From Larix kaempferi (lineage: Eukaryota; Streptophyta; Pinopsida; Pinales; Pinaceae), in contig BSBM01000190.1 in assembly GCA_027924585.1 (NCBI GenBank), positions 2,108,001 to 2,172,000 of the forward strand: a stretch of DNA of 64,000 bases. Direction: 5' to 3'. The position numbers were made by a program, and so were the translations under genes. Below are positions 10,935 through 21,463 of this stretch, one piece after another (the first letter of the stretch is position 1; every line of letters begins with the position of its first letter). The notes below the pieces were generated by a model, which had not been told where the DNA came from, did not search any database, and saw only the letters and a list, made by a program, of their open reading frames with translations.

Positions 10935-12047
10935 ATGGAAGCTGATTTGCGATTACAAATAGAGAAATTAGAAGCCCAGTTAAAGCGTTATCAAAGAGAC
11001 AACGAAGATTTACGCGACATGAATAAAAAATCAGAAGTAATTATTAAAATACATGAGATTCAAAAAGAGTTCAAGGAACAAAAAATTTCCGACTAGAAAA
11101 TCCATATAGAAAAATTATGTGCGCAAATTGAGGAATTAAAAGACGAAAACAATTTCAATCAGAGATTGAAAAATCAAGATATAAAGAAAGAAATAAACGA
11201 TTACGAAGTAGAAATAATACGCTTTAACAAAATCGTTAGCGACAAGGATGAAGAACTAACGCAGATACGACATAAATTAGAAAGTCATGAATCAGAGGTC
11301 GGCCAATGTCGACAATAGATAAAAGTTCTTCAACAACAAAATGACGACTCTAAAAAGGCACACAAGTTGGAGATTGCAAAGAGTAATAAAACACTATCCA
11401 ACAATTCCGAAGAAATTTTCAGATTAAGAAATCATAACAAGACACTATTCACAAAAATTAAGAAGTTGAAAAATAGTCAGAAGACTGAACAATCTACGAA
11501 AGACATTGAAGGAAAACTTCTAGATAAGCAGGAAGAAAATAGTTGCATCAGAAGTCATAACGAAGATCTTAAGGAACAACTTAAGAAGTCTGAAGATGAC
11601 AAAAAATCGCAAGTAGAATCGATTAAGAAGTTTCAAAATGATAACATGCAGTTAGAAAGCAAGTTGGAAAAAATACAGAACGAAACCTTAAAATCTCAAG
11701 GGATGGAAATACAACTTCCAGCTCAGATCAATGCTCAAAAGACGACACTCGTAAAAGAAAATGACATTGTGAAAATTCCCTATCGACACCCCAACCATAA
11801 AAATCGATATTCTAAAAAGTGGGAAATGTTGAAAGATAATGGTACTAATGTGATCAAAGCTCCTGATGACAGATCAATAGGGAATCCCAACTGTCAACAA
11901 CAAATCAATTTGGGATGGATTGACCCATCCACATATCGAAAGTTATGCTCTACACTTAGTAGTTTGTATCGACATGTTTCATCAGCCACGACGTCGCAAG
12001 GAACGATGCAACAACATTATAAGGCTTTGAGGACAAAGCCTTTCTAA
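10935..12047 (+). pseudogene. Coiled-coil protein ORF of the LTR element, two amber stops
   Basis: From ATG 10935 in the context ACCATGG, one frame runs 370 codons to a TAA at 12045, interrupted only by TAG at 11094 and TAG at 11316. The product is Lys/Glu/Gln/Asn-rich with hydrophobic residues at heptad spacing, for example MEADLRLQIEKLEAQLKRY at the start and long K/E/L stretches to about residue 265. This predicts one long parallel coiled coil. A basic, non-coiled tail follows, containing IPYRHPNHKNRYSKKWEML and ending LRTKPF just before the purine tract. No zinc knuckle, protease or polymerase motif is present. Both stops could come from CAG-to-TAG changes in glutamine codons. The function is unknown; a Gag-like assembly role is conceivable because of the position, but this is a guess. 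Confidence 0.6.
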
Positions 12048-12058
12048 GAGAGTGGCAA

Positions 12059-12298
12059 TGTAACGAACATAAATAAAGATAATAATTAAATAATTAAATA
12101 ATTAATAGTTTAATAGTTTAATAGTTAGGTTATTAGGAAAATACGTGTCTCCTCATCTTAATGGTCCGACCATATTTAAAGGCGACCAAACCTATTTAAT
12201 AATCATCCTATCATCAATTTATATATATCATTTATTATGGCTTATTTGGTTTATCGGTATTTTGGTAAAACTTTGTGTGAGCGAACTTGTTCGCCTCA
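12059..12298 (+). repeat. 3' LTR of the non-autonomous element
   Basis: 240 bp from TGTAACGAAC to TTCGCCTCA, so with canonical TG...CA ends. It is preceded by AAGAGAGTGG (12046-12055) as the likely polypurine tract and followed by the target duplication GAGCT. Confidence 0.87.
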
Positions 12299-12303
12299 GA
12301 GCT

Positions 12304-12792
12304 CAGAAGCGCCATTTTCCAAAAAAAGTTAGGGAGCAGAGCGTCTTGAGAGCGTGTTTATTTAAAAAGACATTTATATTAAAAAACATGTAGAATTCCA
12401 AATTAGTTGCAGTACGTGAAACATGTATATTTATGCTATTTTTAGATGAATATTCATTACTACACAACAACATACTACCATAGTACATTAATGAATAATC
12501 ATTCAAGCATCAACCATCTAACTACTAACAATTACAAAGTTACAAATACAAACCATCTACATGTTACAAACATAAAAGTTTTAAAACCATATAATAAGAT
12601 GTAGACCATTAACTTATGGAATGAAATAGATTATCCACCAACTGTCAACATGACCATATAGTTATGTTTACAAAATAGGCCATCTGCATAAGTTCCAAAA
12701 TGATAATTTAATTGAAATATGAAAACTAAAAGGTATAATACTATGAACTGTGAAGTATGAAGTTTGAACTATGATCATTGAAGTCCAAAACA
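12304..12792. other. 3' flank of the hAT pseudogene
   Basis: AT-rich DNA downstream of the minus-strand hAT stop codon. It probably includes the 3' untranslated and terminal region of that transposon. I could not pair its terminal inverted repeats with confidence. Confidence 0.4.
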
Positions 12793-14661
12793 CTAAAGTT
12801 GGCCCTTCCTTTTTGCACCACGACGGTTTCCCTGTGAGCCTCCGCATGGTGGTATTGAGCTTGAAGCAGGATGTAGCTGTGTAGAATCTGTAGATGGAAA
12901 TGGAATTGAACGAGAAGGCCTTGTTGATGTAGCTGTTGCTGGAGTCTTGGTCTGAAGGGGGACCATGGCAGTATGAGTGGATGGGAGTGGCATGGAAGGA
13001 GGTGGCATCTCAACATTATCATCATCATCAAAAAGAGTATTCTCCAATTGCTCCAAAACCAATGCTCCATCCTCCAAATTGTCCTCCTTTGGATTGTGGT
13101 CCCAAGTCTTAAATGATTTATCCATCTTTGATTCCTCACAGTAATGGGACAACAATCGCAAGTTGTAATGCACATAAACCAAGCTCTCTGCTCGACCTGC
13201 ATTCAACTTGTTTCTTCTAACATTGTGAATGAAATTATAGGTGCTCCAACACCTCTTTGGTGTTTACCACCTACGAAAGCACCCACATTTCCAAACGTTG
13301 TAGCTCTGGGGTAGCACCACCATGCATGACCCACCACTCAAGAGAAGACAGATTCCCTTGATCTCTATTTGCATGGTTGGACCCAAAGGCACCATTGCTA
13401 CTAATGTACTGGCTCAACTGTCTACGTTTGGTATCACACTCCTCATCAATATACATTTTTTCTAATGCTTGCATATAACCAGTTTGAACCTCTTGATCTT
13501 GGTGTGGTTTTCTCTTCACCCCACCACTAGGTGTTGATGTTGAAAGCCATGTTATATGATAGTATTTTGGGGTAAGCACATATGCTAAGGCATGTAGTGG
13601 AATATTTAGCTTTTCCCACCACGGTGTCCATTTGTTCATACACCTCCCCGATAACTATCCGATTTGAATTTGCAAACCAAAGCATGTTGTAAATTGGCTT
13701 GGTGATCTGCAAAACATACTTGATCTGTGACCAAAAATAATTATCAAGATCAGTGTTCTTTGATGCATCCATGCCCTTCTCTATTAATGCTTAAGTCATC
13801 CCACTCATCACTTATCACCATAGAACCCAATGCCTGTCTTATCCTCAATAAGCGCCTGAAGGTGAGGAAATAACTACAAAATCTAGTCTTTGCAATCTTA
13901 AGTAATTGCAACTTAGAGTAAGTGCCATAAAATGTATTGACCCTTGTATGAGTTATAAAAAATTTGATGAGTTTCATTCCTCGCTTATATAAGGCATTAA
14001 TCCATGCACATTCTTTATGCTTGACAATATCATGCATCAAAAGGTTCACAGTGTGCACCAAACAACCAGACAAAAAATGTGAGGATACTTCCGCTCAATG
14101 ATTTTTCCTGCTGTCTTACAATTTGATGCATTATCAGTGGTTACTTGAATCACATTTTCCGCATAATGATTTTTCCCGTTGCCTTACAATTTGATGCATT
14201 ATCAGTGATTACTTGAATCACATTTTTTGGACTAACCTCATCAATGGTTTTTAGTAGGAGCTCTACTATGTTTTGAGCATATGAAGTGATTGATGAGGTG
14301 TCATGCGTTGCAAGAAACACTGCACCACTAGTTGAAACACCAAGGACATTTATCAAATGCTGGTTTCTAACATTAGTCCAACTGTCAGATACAATGGATA
14401 CCCCGGTATGTGCCCACCCATCTGTAAACCGTGTAAGACCTCTTTTGATTTTTGGTCTTTCCTTATCTAGTAACATAGTTCTAGCTTTTTCATAACTAGG
14501 GCCTTTGTACCCAGTGGGGGCTTTGTTGATGGTTTTAACCATATCATGCCAATAAGGGGATCGAAGAACATTGAATGGCACACCACATGCATAGAGAAAC
14601 CGTACCACTTTTGCATATGTATCAAGGAAATCTGATATTGTTCTCCTACCACCACCGAAGG
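12793..14661 (-). pseudogene. hAT-like transposase, DUF659 and C-terminal part (3' piece)
   Basis: The minus-strand frames give a plant hAT-like transposase in order. 14661-14150 is a DUF659 block with GGGRRTISDFLDTYAKVVRF, then SDSWTNVRNQHLINVLGVS and [16 protein letters not shown]. 14073-13750 has [18 protein letters not shown]. 13772-13527 has YFWSQIKYVLQITKPIYNML. 13639-13271 is the linker block ending SLEWWVMHGGATPELQRLEM. The C-terminal dimerisation block lies around 13260-13130 (FIHNVRRNKLNAGRAESLVY), with an acidic, Pro/Ser-rich tail ending at 12793. A 68-bp tandem duplication and further indels shift the frame, so it is dead. The missing N-terminus lies beyond the Copia insertion, at 20966-21463. 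Confidence 0.85.
14100..14235. repeat. 68-bp tandem duplication in the hAT pseudogene
   Basis: Two adjacent copies begin GATTTTTCC at 14100 and 14168. The unit encodes the [13 protein letters not shown] segment. As 68 is not a multiple of three, it breaks the reading frame. Confidence 0.8.
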
Positions 14662-15249
14662 TGTTGTTGTAACTGTAACTTCAGAAGATATTCATTTGTA
14701 TTTTATATTTATATTATTATTGTATTTTATTTGTACCTCCGACGAAGATGTTTTTCCTCCATTCGGGGATGTCATTATTATGTTTGGTCATGCAAGATTG
14801 ATGAGGTAAAACCTTCATTGTATGTCGGGGCATTAGATCCCCTAAAGTCAAATGTAAATTGTATTATTGAGTCTCCCTAGGACAGGTCGGCCCAATCAAG
14901 TTAGTGAGGTCGGCCCCATTAGGGAAAAGGTCACCCAAGCATAAAGTATAAATAGAGAGCTTGCTCTCTCATTTGGACACACCACTCACTCAAGCAAGTT
15001 CGCATAAGGAGAGAGAGAAGACAAGTTCGCTAGAGGAGAAAGAGAGAGAGCTGCAGAATACATCTTATCTTTGGGTTTCTATCTTGCTTGATATTGTACT
15101 AGTGACTAATCTATTTTTGAGGAAATTGTGGGGTTTTCTCCTTTATGGTTTCCTCGAGGAAAATTATTGTCTCTCTTGTGTTTTGCTATGCTTGTCTGTC
15201 TTTCAGTTAAAGATCTAATTTAAATTGAATTAAAGTGCAAACTCTAACA
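14662..15249 (+). repeat. 5' LTR of the Copia element
   Basis: 588 bp. A TATA box TATAAATA lies at 14947-14954, followed by GAGAGCTTGCTCTCTC, a short inverted repeat near the expected transcript start. The last bases CTCTAACA directly precede the primer-binding site. Confidence 0.92.
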
Positions 15250-15265
15250 TGGTATTAGAGCCAAC
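15250..15265 (+). other. Primer-binding site of the Copia element
   Basis: TGGTATTAGAGCCAAC starts at the first base after the LTR. It is the initiator-Met-tRNA type with one change (TATTAG for TATCAG). Confidence 0.88.
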
Positions 15266-15686
15266 TTGAAAAGAAGCAATTGTGCAACAATGGGAAACTA
15301 GGGCTTCCTAGTTCAAGGTCTTCTCTCCACAGATCTTCAAAAAAAGAGGGCTAGGCTAACTCGCCCTAGGAGGGCGCATCTTTTGGAGGAAGCATAATCG
15401 AATTTGAAGAATTTTCATTTTAGACCCAGTCACTATTGCCGGGAGAAAAACTGGGGCATCAAACTTTTCGGGTTTTCCTCCATTAATTTGGACAAAGGAG
15501 TACTCTGGACAACTCACCTTGAGGAGGCGCATCTTCCCGTCCAATCAGAAGTTTAAAATTCCTAAGTTTGGAAAATTAGGGTTTCTCTGACAAACCCTAG
15601 GCCAGCCAGCTCCAGAACCAGGTTGGGCATCTCAAATTGGTATGATCTAAATCTTTACTATTTCCATTTGAGGTTCTCATTTCAAA

Positions 15687-18600
15687 ATGACTCACCACAC
15701 CAACCTTGAGGATAAGCTTGAGGGAGCTGACAACTTCCGAGCATGGAAGTATAGAATCCCTCTTGTCCTTGAATAAAATGATTTGGACAAGTATGTTAAT
15801 GAGGAGGTTCAAGCACCAGAGGGAGATGAGGCAAAGGCAATCCACAATAAGAACTTGGTCAAGGCCAAGAGGATTATTGCAGACTCCGTTAAAGATCATC
15901 TCATCCCTCATGTGTCATCCTTGAAGACTCCCAAGGAGATGTTCGATGCCTTGGCAAAGATATTCGAAGGGAAGAACATCAATCAGAAGGTGACATTAAG
16001 GAACCAACTCGAGAATGTGAAGATCCAACATTTAGAGACCATGCAATCCTACTTCACAAGGGTCTCACAAATCAAGGAAGAACTTGAAGCGATAGAAGAC
16101 AAAGTAGAAGAAGGAGAGATCGTTATGACCACCTTGAATGGTCTCCCAAGATCATGGCACTCATTCATTCAAGGAATATGTGACAGGAAGAAGTTGATCC
16201 CCTTCAGCAGACTATGGGAAGAATGCACGCAAGAAGAAGCTTGGCTAGTAGCAAGAGAAGAAAAGATGGGAGCAAATGATGATCAAGCTCTTACAACTCA
16301 CACTAAAAGAAATCACAACACGAGGTAGGACCACCATCACAGAAGACACATAAGGCATAATGGATCTAGGAGAGATCTATCCAGTATTAGATGCTACACA
16401 TGTGATGAGAAGGGACATTACTCAAGAAACTGTCCCAGAAATCAAGGATCCTCCAAGAAAACCAACAAGAAGAGACATCATGCTCACACCACTGAAGATG
16501 ATGAACCAACAAGGGAAAGAACCAGAGAAGAAAAGGATGATTCTTCAATTGATGAAGAGTATGTATTAATCTCAGTACTCACGGGCACTATCACACACGA
16601 GAGCAATGATTGGATTGTAGATAGTGGAGCATCCAAGCATATGACAGGGTACAAAGAATCCTTCGTCAATCTCTCAGAACATGAGTCACCTCACAAGGTG
16701 AAACTTGGTGATGAATATCAATATCCCATCAAAGGAAGTGGAGAAGCTTCCTACAAACTCGACTCTGGTAAATCATTGAAGATGAAAGATGTTCTCTATG
16801 TTCCAGGTTTGAAGAAGAATCTTCTCTCCATCTTAGCACTAGATGCTAGGGGAATGAGGGTTGCATTTATTGATGGCCAAGTACTAATGTGGACAAAAGG
16901 AAAGACAATAGTTGATGCAATAGTAATTGGAGAGCAAGAGAGAGGCTTGTACAAGTTGAAGGGACAACCTGAACAAGCATTGGTTCATGACTCCATGGAA
17001 CCAAGTGAACTTTGGCACCGAAGGCTACCTATAGAGCACTATAGAGCACTACCTATTGCAAGCAAAGCAGTTTCAGGGCTACCATAAATCCAGACTAAAC
17101 ATGAAGGCATTTCCAAGGGATGTGCGCAAGGAAAGAATGTAAAGAAGGCGTTTCCCAGCAGTGAGAGCAAGGCAAAAGGAATATTGGAGATAGTCCATCA
17201 GATGTATGCGGTCCCATGGCTTCCAACTCATTAAGCGTGTATGTATACTACGTTTCTTTTATAGATGACTTTTCCCGAAAGACATGGATTTATTTCTTGA
17301 AAAACAAAGATGAGGCATTTAGTAAGTTTAAGGAATTCAAAGCCTTGGTTGAAAATCACACTGAGAAGAAGATCAAGACCCTACAAGTGGATAATAGCGG
17401 AGAATTCACTTCGAAAGAGTTCAAGTACCTTTGCAGAGAATCCGGGATTAGGAGGGAGTTGAGCACTCCTTACAATCCTCAACAAAATGGCTTTGCAAAA
17501 TGAAAGAACATAACAATAATGGAAGCAACAAAAGCAATGCTACATGATCAAGATCTTCCGATGCACTTATGGGTAGAAGTAGCAAGGACAACTGTGTATG
17601 TACAAAACCGTACACCTCACCGAGTATTGAACAACAAGACTCCCAAAGAAGCTTTCTTAGGTGAGAAACCATAAGTCAGCCATCTCAGAATATTTGGCTG
17701 CCTAGTGTACATACACATCCCAAAGGAAAAGAGAACCAAGCTAGATCCTTCAAGAAAGAAGGGAATATTCATGGGATATAGCGACACATCAAAAGCCTAT
17801 CGAATATACTTCTCAGGATTCAAGAAGGTCGAGATTAGGAGAGACATAACATTCTACGAAGATTCAACATACAACAAATCAAGAAAACTATCTATCGAAG
17901 GAAATGAAGAACTTGAAGTTCCCATAGTCGGAGACTCATTGATGGAAGAAGCAATTCAAGAAGATCATGAAGACCGCGACATGCAGAACCACAAGAACCT
18001 GTAGATCCACCTCGTGAGAAGAACTCCCACAAAAGAAGACCAACATGGGCATGTGAAGCAATCCAAGATGCAAAGAAGTATGGCACTCCAGATGGGATGC
18101 ATAGAGAAAGCAAGAGACCACGACCATACTCCAGCTATGTGGCACTGCTATGTGACATCATTGATAAAGAACCTTCCAACTACGAAGAAGCAGCAACGAA
18201 GAAGGAATGGAAGGATGCCATGATCGAGGAATACCAGTCGATTATGAAGAATGATGTCTGGGAGATAGTTCCAAGACCAGAAGGGAAGTCGGTTGTGATT
18301 TCGAAATGGGTCTATAAGATCAAGCATGCTGCAGATGGTAGCATAGAAAAACACAAGGCAAGATTTGTGGCACGTGGCTTCTTCCAGAAGGAAGGCATAG
18401 ACTACGAGGAGACATTTGCACCCGTAGCAAGATACACTTCCATCAAATCTATACTTGCATTGGCTGCAGTAATGAAATGGAAGGTACACCAGATGGACGT
18501 CAAGACAACATTCTTGAATGGTGTAGTTGGAGAGGAAGTGTACGTGGAGCAACCACTGGGATTTGAGACACATGACAGATAGACTCATGTGTGCAAGTTG

Positions 18601-19660
18601 AAAAAAGCCTTGTACGGATTAAAGTAGGCACCCAGGACATGGTACAGCGGGATGGATAGCTTTAGGATGAGCTTAGGCTTTACCAGTGATACTACTACTA
18701 TATGTAGATGACCTGTTTGTGACAGGTGAGGATGAGCTCATTGCAGATACTAAGAGAAGGCTTGCCGTAGAGTTCGAGATGAAGGACCTGGGGATGATGC
18801 ACTACTTCTTAGGCATGGAGGTGTGGCAAAGTGTGGATGGGATTTTCCTTGGCTAAGGAAAGTATGCAATGGAGATTTGGAAGAGGTTTGGAATGATGGA
18901 TTACAAGGTAATGGCCACACCAATGGCATCGAACTTGAAGCTACTGTTTGATGCTTCATCAGAGACAGTTGATGCTCGATGTATCGGCATATGATTGGTT
19001 CGTTGATGTACTTGACGAACATAAGACTAGACATATGTTTTGCTGTGAACAGGCCGAGCCAGTTCTTGACAAATCCGAGGCTTGTTCACCTGACGGCTGC
19101 AAAACATATATTGAGGTACCTGAAGGGTACAATTGAGTATGGGCTCAAGTATGAGGCGAATCAGAGGATTAACCTGCATGGTTATGTCGATTTGGATTGG
19201 GCAGGCAGTGCCACAGACAAGAAGAGCACTTCAGGATGCTGCTTCGGTTTGGGATCCGGTATGATCTCCTGGTTTAGCAAGAAGCAGTCATGCGTGGTGT
19301 TGAGTATAGCCGAATCAAAGTATGTTGCAGCTTGTTCGGCTAGTTGTGAGGCAGTATGGCTTCGGAAGCTACTCAGATTTGTTTGATCTTGAGCTCAAGG
19401 CGACTTGTATCTTCTGTGACAACCAAAGTTGCGTGAAGTTGTCTGAGAACCCGGTGTTCCATGACAAGTCGAAGCATATTGAGATCAAGTATCACTATAT
19501 CCGGGATATGGTGCAGAGAAGAGCAATGAAGCTCCAGTATGTGGCGACAAACGAGCAGATAGACGATGTGTTGACCAAGCCATTAACGAGAGTGAAGTTC
19601 GAGTACTTTAGAAAGAAGCTTGGTGTTGTCCAGATCGAGGTTCCTCGAAAGAGGGAGTGA
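15687..19660 (+). pseudogene. Copia gag-pol polyprotein, inactivated
   Basis: Gag starts at ATG 15687 (MTHHTNLEDKLEGADNFRAW). Stops TAA 15774 and TAG 16326 interrupt one frame that otherwise runs to 17085. The zinc knuckle CYTCDEKGHYSRNC is at 16392-16433 and the protease motif WIVDSGASKHMTG near 16612-16650; the pre-integrase motif SELWHRRL is near 17005. After a frameshift the integrase core reads FIDDFSRKTWIYFLK (17258-17302) and LQVDNSGEF (17380-17406). The catalytic Glu expected after PQQNG is Lys (17498) and is followed by a TGA. The reverse transcriptase has KWVYKIKHAADGSIEKHKA and YVDDLFVTG (about 18700-18726); sequence between its conserved blocks is missing at about 18590-18690. RNase H is at 18979-19386, and the C-terminus DDVLTKPLTRVKFEYF is near 19562-19610. 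All domains are present but none is intact in sum. Confidence 0.9.
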
Positions 19661-20075
19661 TGAGACCGGAAGACGCAGGTGCACTAGGGCTAGATCTCGC
19701 ATGGTGGAAGACGCAGGTGGTCCTTGGGACGTAATGCACTTGGGGTGCTCCTGGGATGTATCCACATGTTGGAATCGCTGGTAGGTCCACCGGTCCCAAA
19801 GACACTTGGGGTGCGCCTAGGTTGGTTCTTGCATGGTGGAAGACGCAGGTGGTACTTGGGACGTAATGCACCTGGGGTGCTCCTGGGCTATATCCACATT
19901 CTGGAGACGCGGGTTGACCGTGAGAGACGTAATGCACTTGGGGTGCTCCTGGGTTGTACCCACTAGGTGTGAGACGCAGGTGGTCTGTTGGACATGAGGT
20001 GTGCACTTGGGCTGCTCTCCGTGTGAGATGATGCGATGAGATGATAATAGGAGACACAAGTGATTGCTGTGGCAA
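19608..20075 (-). other. Antisense 155-codon frame over the Copia 3' repeats
   Basis: The minus strand is open for 155 codons. The product has an imperfect repeat built around GYNPGAPQVHYV, seen three times with short variants and interleaved TTCVFHHAR blocks. The repeats at DNA level fully explain the repeated protein. Some plant LTR elements carry antisense frames 3' of pol, but there is no independent evidence that this one is expressed. Confidence 0.3.
19680..20010 (+). repeat. Tandem repeats between RNase H and the 3' LTR
   Basis: The core CTTGGGGTGCTCCTGGG recurs near 19739, 19870 and 19938, with a variant near 19803. It is flanked by GACGCAGGTGGT and GGGACGTAATGCAC. Spacing is irregular, about 65-70 bases with insertions. 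The stretch lies in the 3' non-coding part of the Copia element, after the end of pol at 19660. Confidence 0.7.
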
Positions 20076-20368
20076 TGTAATGTGTGGTCATGGGCTGTAC
20101 CTACTTGATGGCTTGCTCGTAGAGATGATGAAGACCTAGATGAGAGCTAGGCGTACATCCAACATGAAAAAGGGTTGGCTCTGTAGAACTTCTCATGACA
20201 GATAGATTCGAGAGATGTCTCTAGTCAATGATCAACGAGATGAGGATTGCTGTAGCAGCAACGATGATGATCCAGTGTTGATGATGATGTTCCAACATTG
20301 ATGATGACGTTGTCCAAAATTAGTGTCCAGAGTGATGATGACTGTGGCAAGAGAATACCTTCCTAGTT

Positions 20369-20377
20369 AAGAGGGAG
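20369..20377 (+). other. Polypurine tract of the Copia element
   Basis: AAGAGGGAG directly precedes the 3' LTR start TGTTGTTG at 20378, the position where plus-strand priming occurs. Confidence 0.8.
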
Positions 20378-20965
20378 TGTTGTTGTAAATGTAACTTCGG
20401 AAGATATTCATTTGTATTTTATATTTATATTATTATTGTATTTTATTTGTACCTCTGATAGAGATGTTTTTCCTCCGTTCCAGGATGTCATTATTATGTT
20501 TGGTCATGCAAGATTGATGACGTAAAACCTCCATTGTAAGTCGGAGCATTAGATCCCCTAAATTCAAATGTAAATTGTATTATTGAGTCTCCGTGGGACA
20601 GGTCGGCCCAATCAAGTTAGTGAGGTCGACCCCATTAGGAAAAAGGTCACCCAAACATAAAGTATAAATAGAGAGCTTTCTCTCTCATTTGGACACACCA
20701 CTCACTCAAGCAAGTTTGCATAAGGAGAGAGAGAAGACAAGTTCGTTGGAGGAGAAAGAGAGAGAGCTGCAGAAGACATCTTATCTTTGGGTTTCTATCT
20801 TGCTTGATATTGTACTAGTGACTAATCTATTTCTGAGGAAGTTGCGGGGTTTTCTCCTTTATGGTTTCCCCGAGGAAAATTTTTGTGTCTCTTGTGTTTT
20901 GTTGTGCTTGTTTGTCTTTCAGTTAAAGATCTAATTTAAATTGAATTAAAGTGCAAACTCTAACA
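20378..20965 (+). repeat. 3' LTR of the Copia element
   Basis: 588 bp, the same length as the 5' LTR, with a TATAAATA at 20663-20670 and the same ends. Scattered substitutions relative to the 5' LTR show an appreciable age. Confidence 0.92.
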
Positions 20966-21463
20966 GGAGGTTGCAGTTGCACTAGAAGATGTGTTGCTAC
21001 CAAATCTAGATGATATGGAGTCAGATTGAACCTTTTGTTTTTTGGCATGGATTCTTTGTGCACCTTCCTCTATCTTGATGTATCTTCTTCTCTCTTCTTT
21101 TGATACATTAGGGCAAATTGCAACCCCAATGGTACCTATATTATCATCACTATCCATTACCCCACAAAGATGCCTCCTCACACGGGTATGTGAACCGGTA
21201 TAAGGTCTTCCTCCATGACAATCATACATGCATAAAAATTTAGTGGTTCCACCACCTTTACCCTCCTCAAGTTTTGTCACAAATTGCCACAAGGGTGTTG
21301 AAGTTTTGCTAGCTTCATTGCCACCTTCAAGATCCTCCTCCTCTTCAAAGCCTTCCTCATTTTTATATGTAGGGTCCTCATCTTCCCTCTCATTCCTATT
21401 CCCCACCAACACCATGAGAACCACAAATGGAAGTAGAAACCAAACGAACAACATTTTTCTCAA
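20966..21463 (-). pseudogene. hAT-like transposase, BED zinc-finger N-terminus (5' piece)
   Basis: An open minus-strand frame encodes an acidic N-terminal stretch (EEGFEEEEDLEGG), then PLWQFVTKLEEGKGGGTTKF and a BED-type zinc finger, FLCMYDCHGGRPYTGSHTRVR followed by RHLCG. IGVAICPNVSKEERRRYIK and a Ser-rich linker ending SSSATATSC follow. BED plus DUF659 is the usual order of plant hAT-like transposases, and this frame ends exactly at the Copia target duplication. The real start may be an internal Met (MVLVGNRNERED), as the first residues are hydrophobic and unlike the family. It belongs with 12793-14661. Confidence 0.82.

Larger units (their letters stand above)
9142..12298 (+). mobile_element. 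Complete non-autonomous LTR retrotransposon with a coiled-coil ORF
   Basis: The element is 3157 bp long. It has two near-identical LTRs (9142-9376 and 12059-12298), a primer-binding site TGGTATCAGAGCC just inside the left LTR, a purine tract AAGAGAGTGG just before the right LTR, and a perfect 5-bp target duplication GAGCT (9137-9141 and 12299-12303). It encodes no reverse transcriptase, integrase, protease or zinc knuckle. Its interior is a mosaic of a C-rich block (about 9540-10370), an AT-rich block (10380-10640) and an A-rich block that codes for a coiled coil. Few LTR differences suggest a fairly recent insertion. It must depend on an autonomous partner for reverse transcription and integration. 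Confidence 0.88.
14662..20965 (+). mobile_element. Full-length Copia LTR retrotransposon nested in the hAT gene
   Basis: It has two LTRs of equal length (588 bp) starting TGTTGTTGTAA and ending CAAACTCTAACA. The primer-binding site TGGTATTAGAGCCAAC follows the left LTR directly, and the purine tract AAGAGGGAG precedes the right one. Flanking bases GAAGG (14657-14661) and GGAGG (20966-20970) are a 5-bp target duplication with one mismatch. The order gag, protease, integrase, reverse transcriptase, RNase H defines Copia (Ty1 type). The LTRs differ at a noticeable number of positions, and the coding part has many stops, so the copy is old and inactive. It splits the minus-strand hAT pseudogene. 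Confidence 0.93.
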
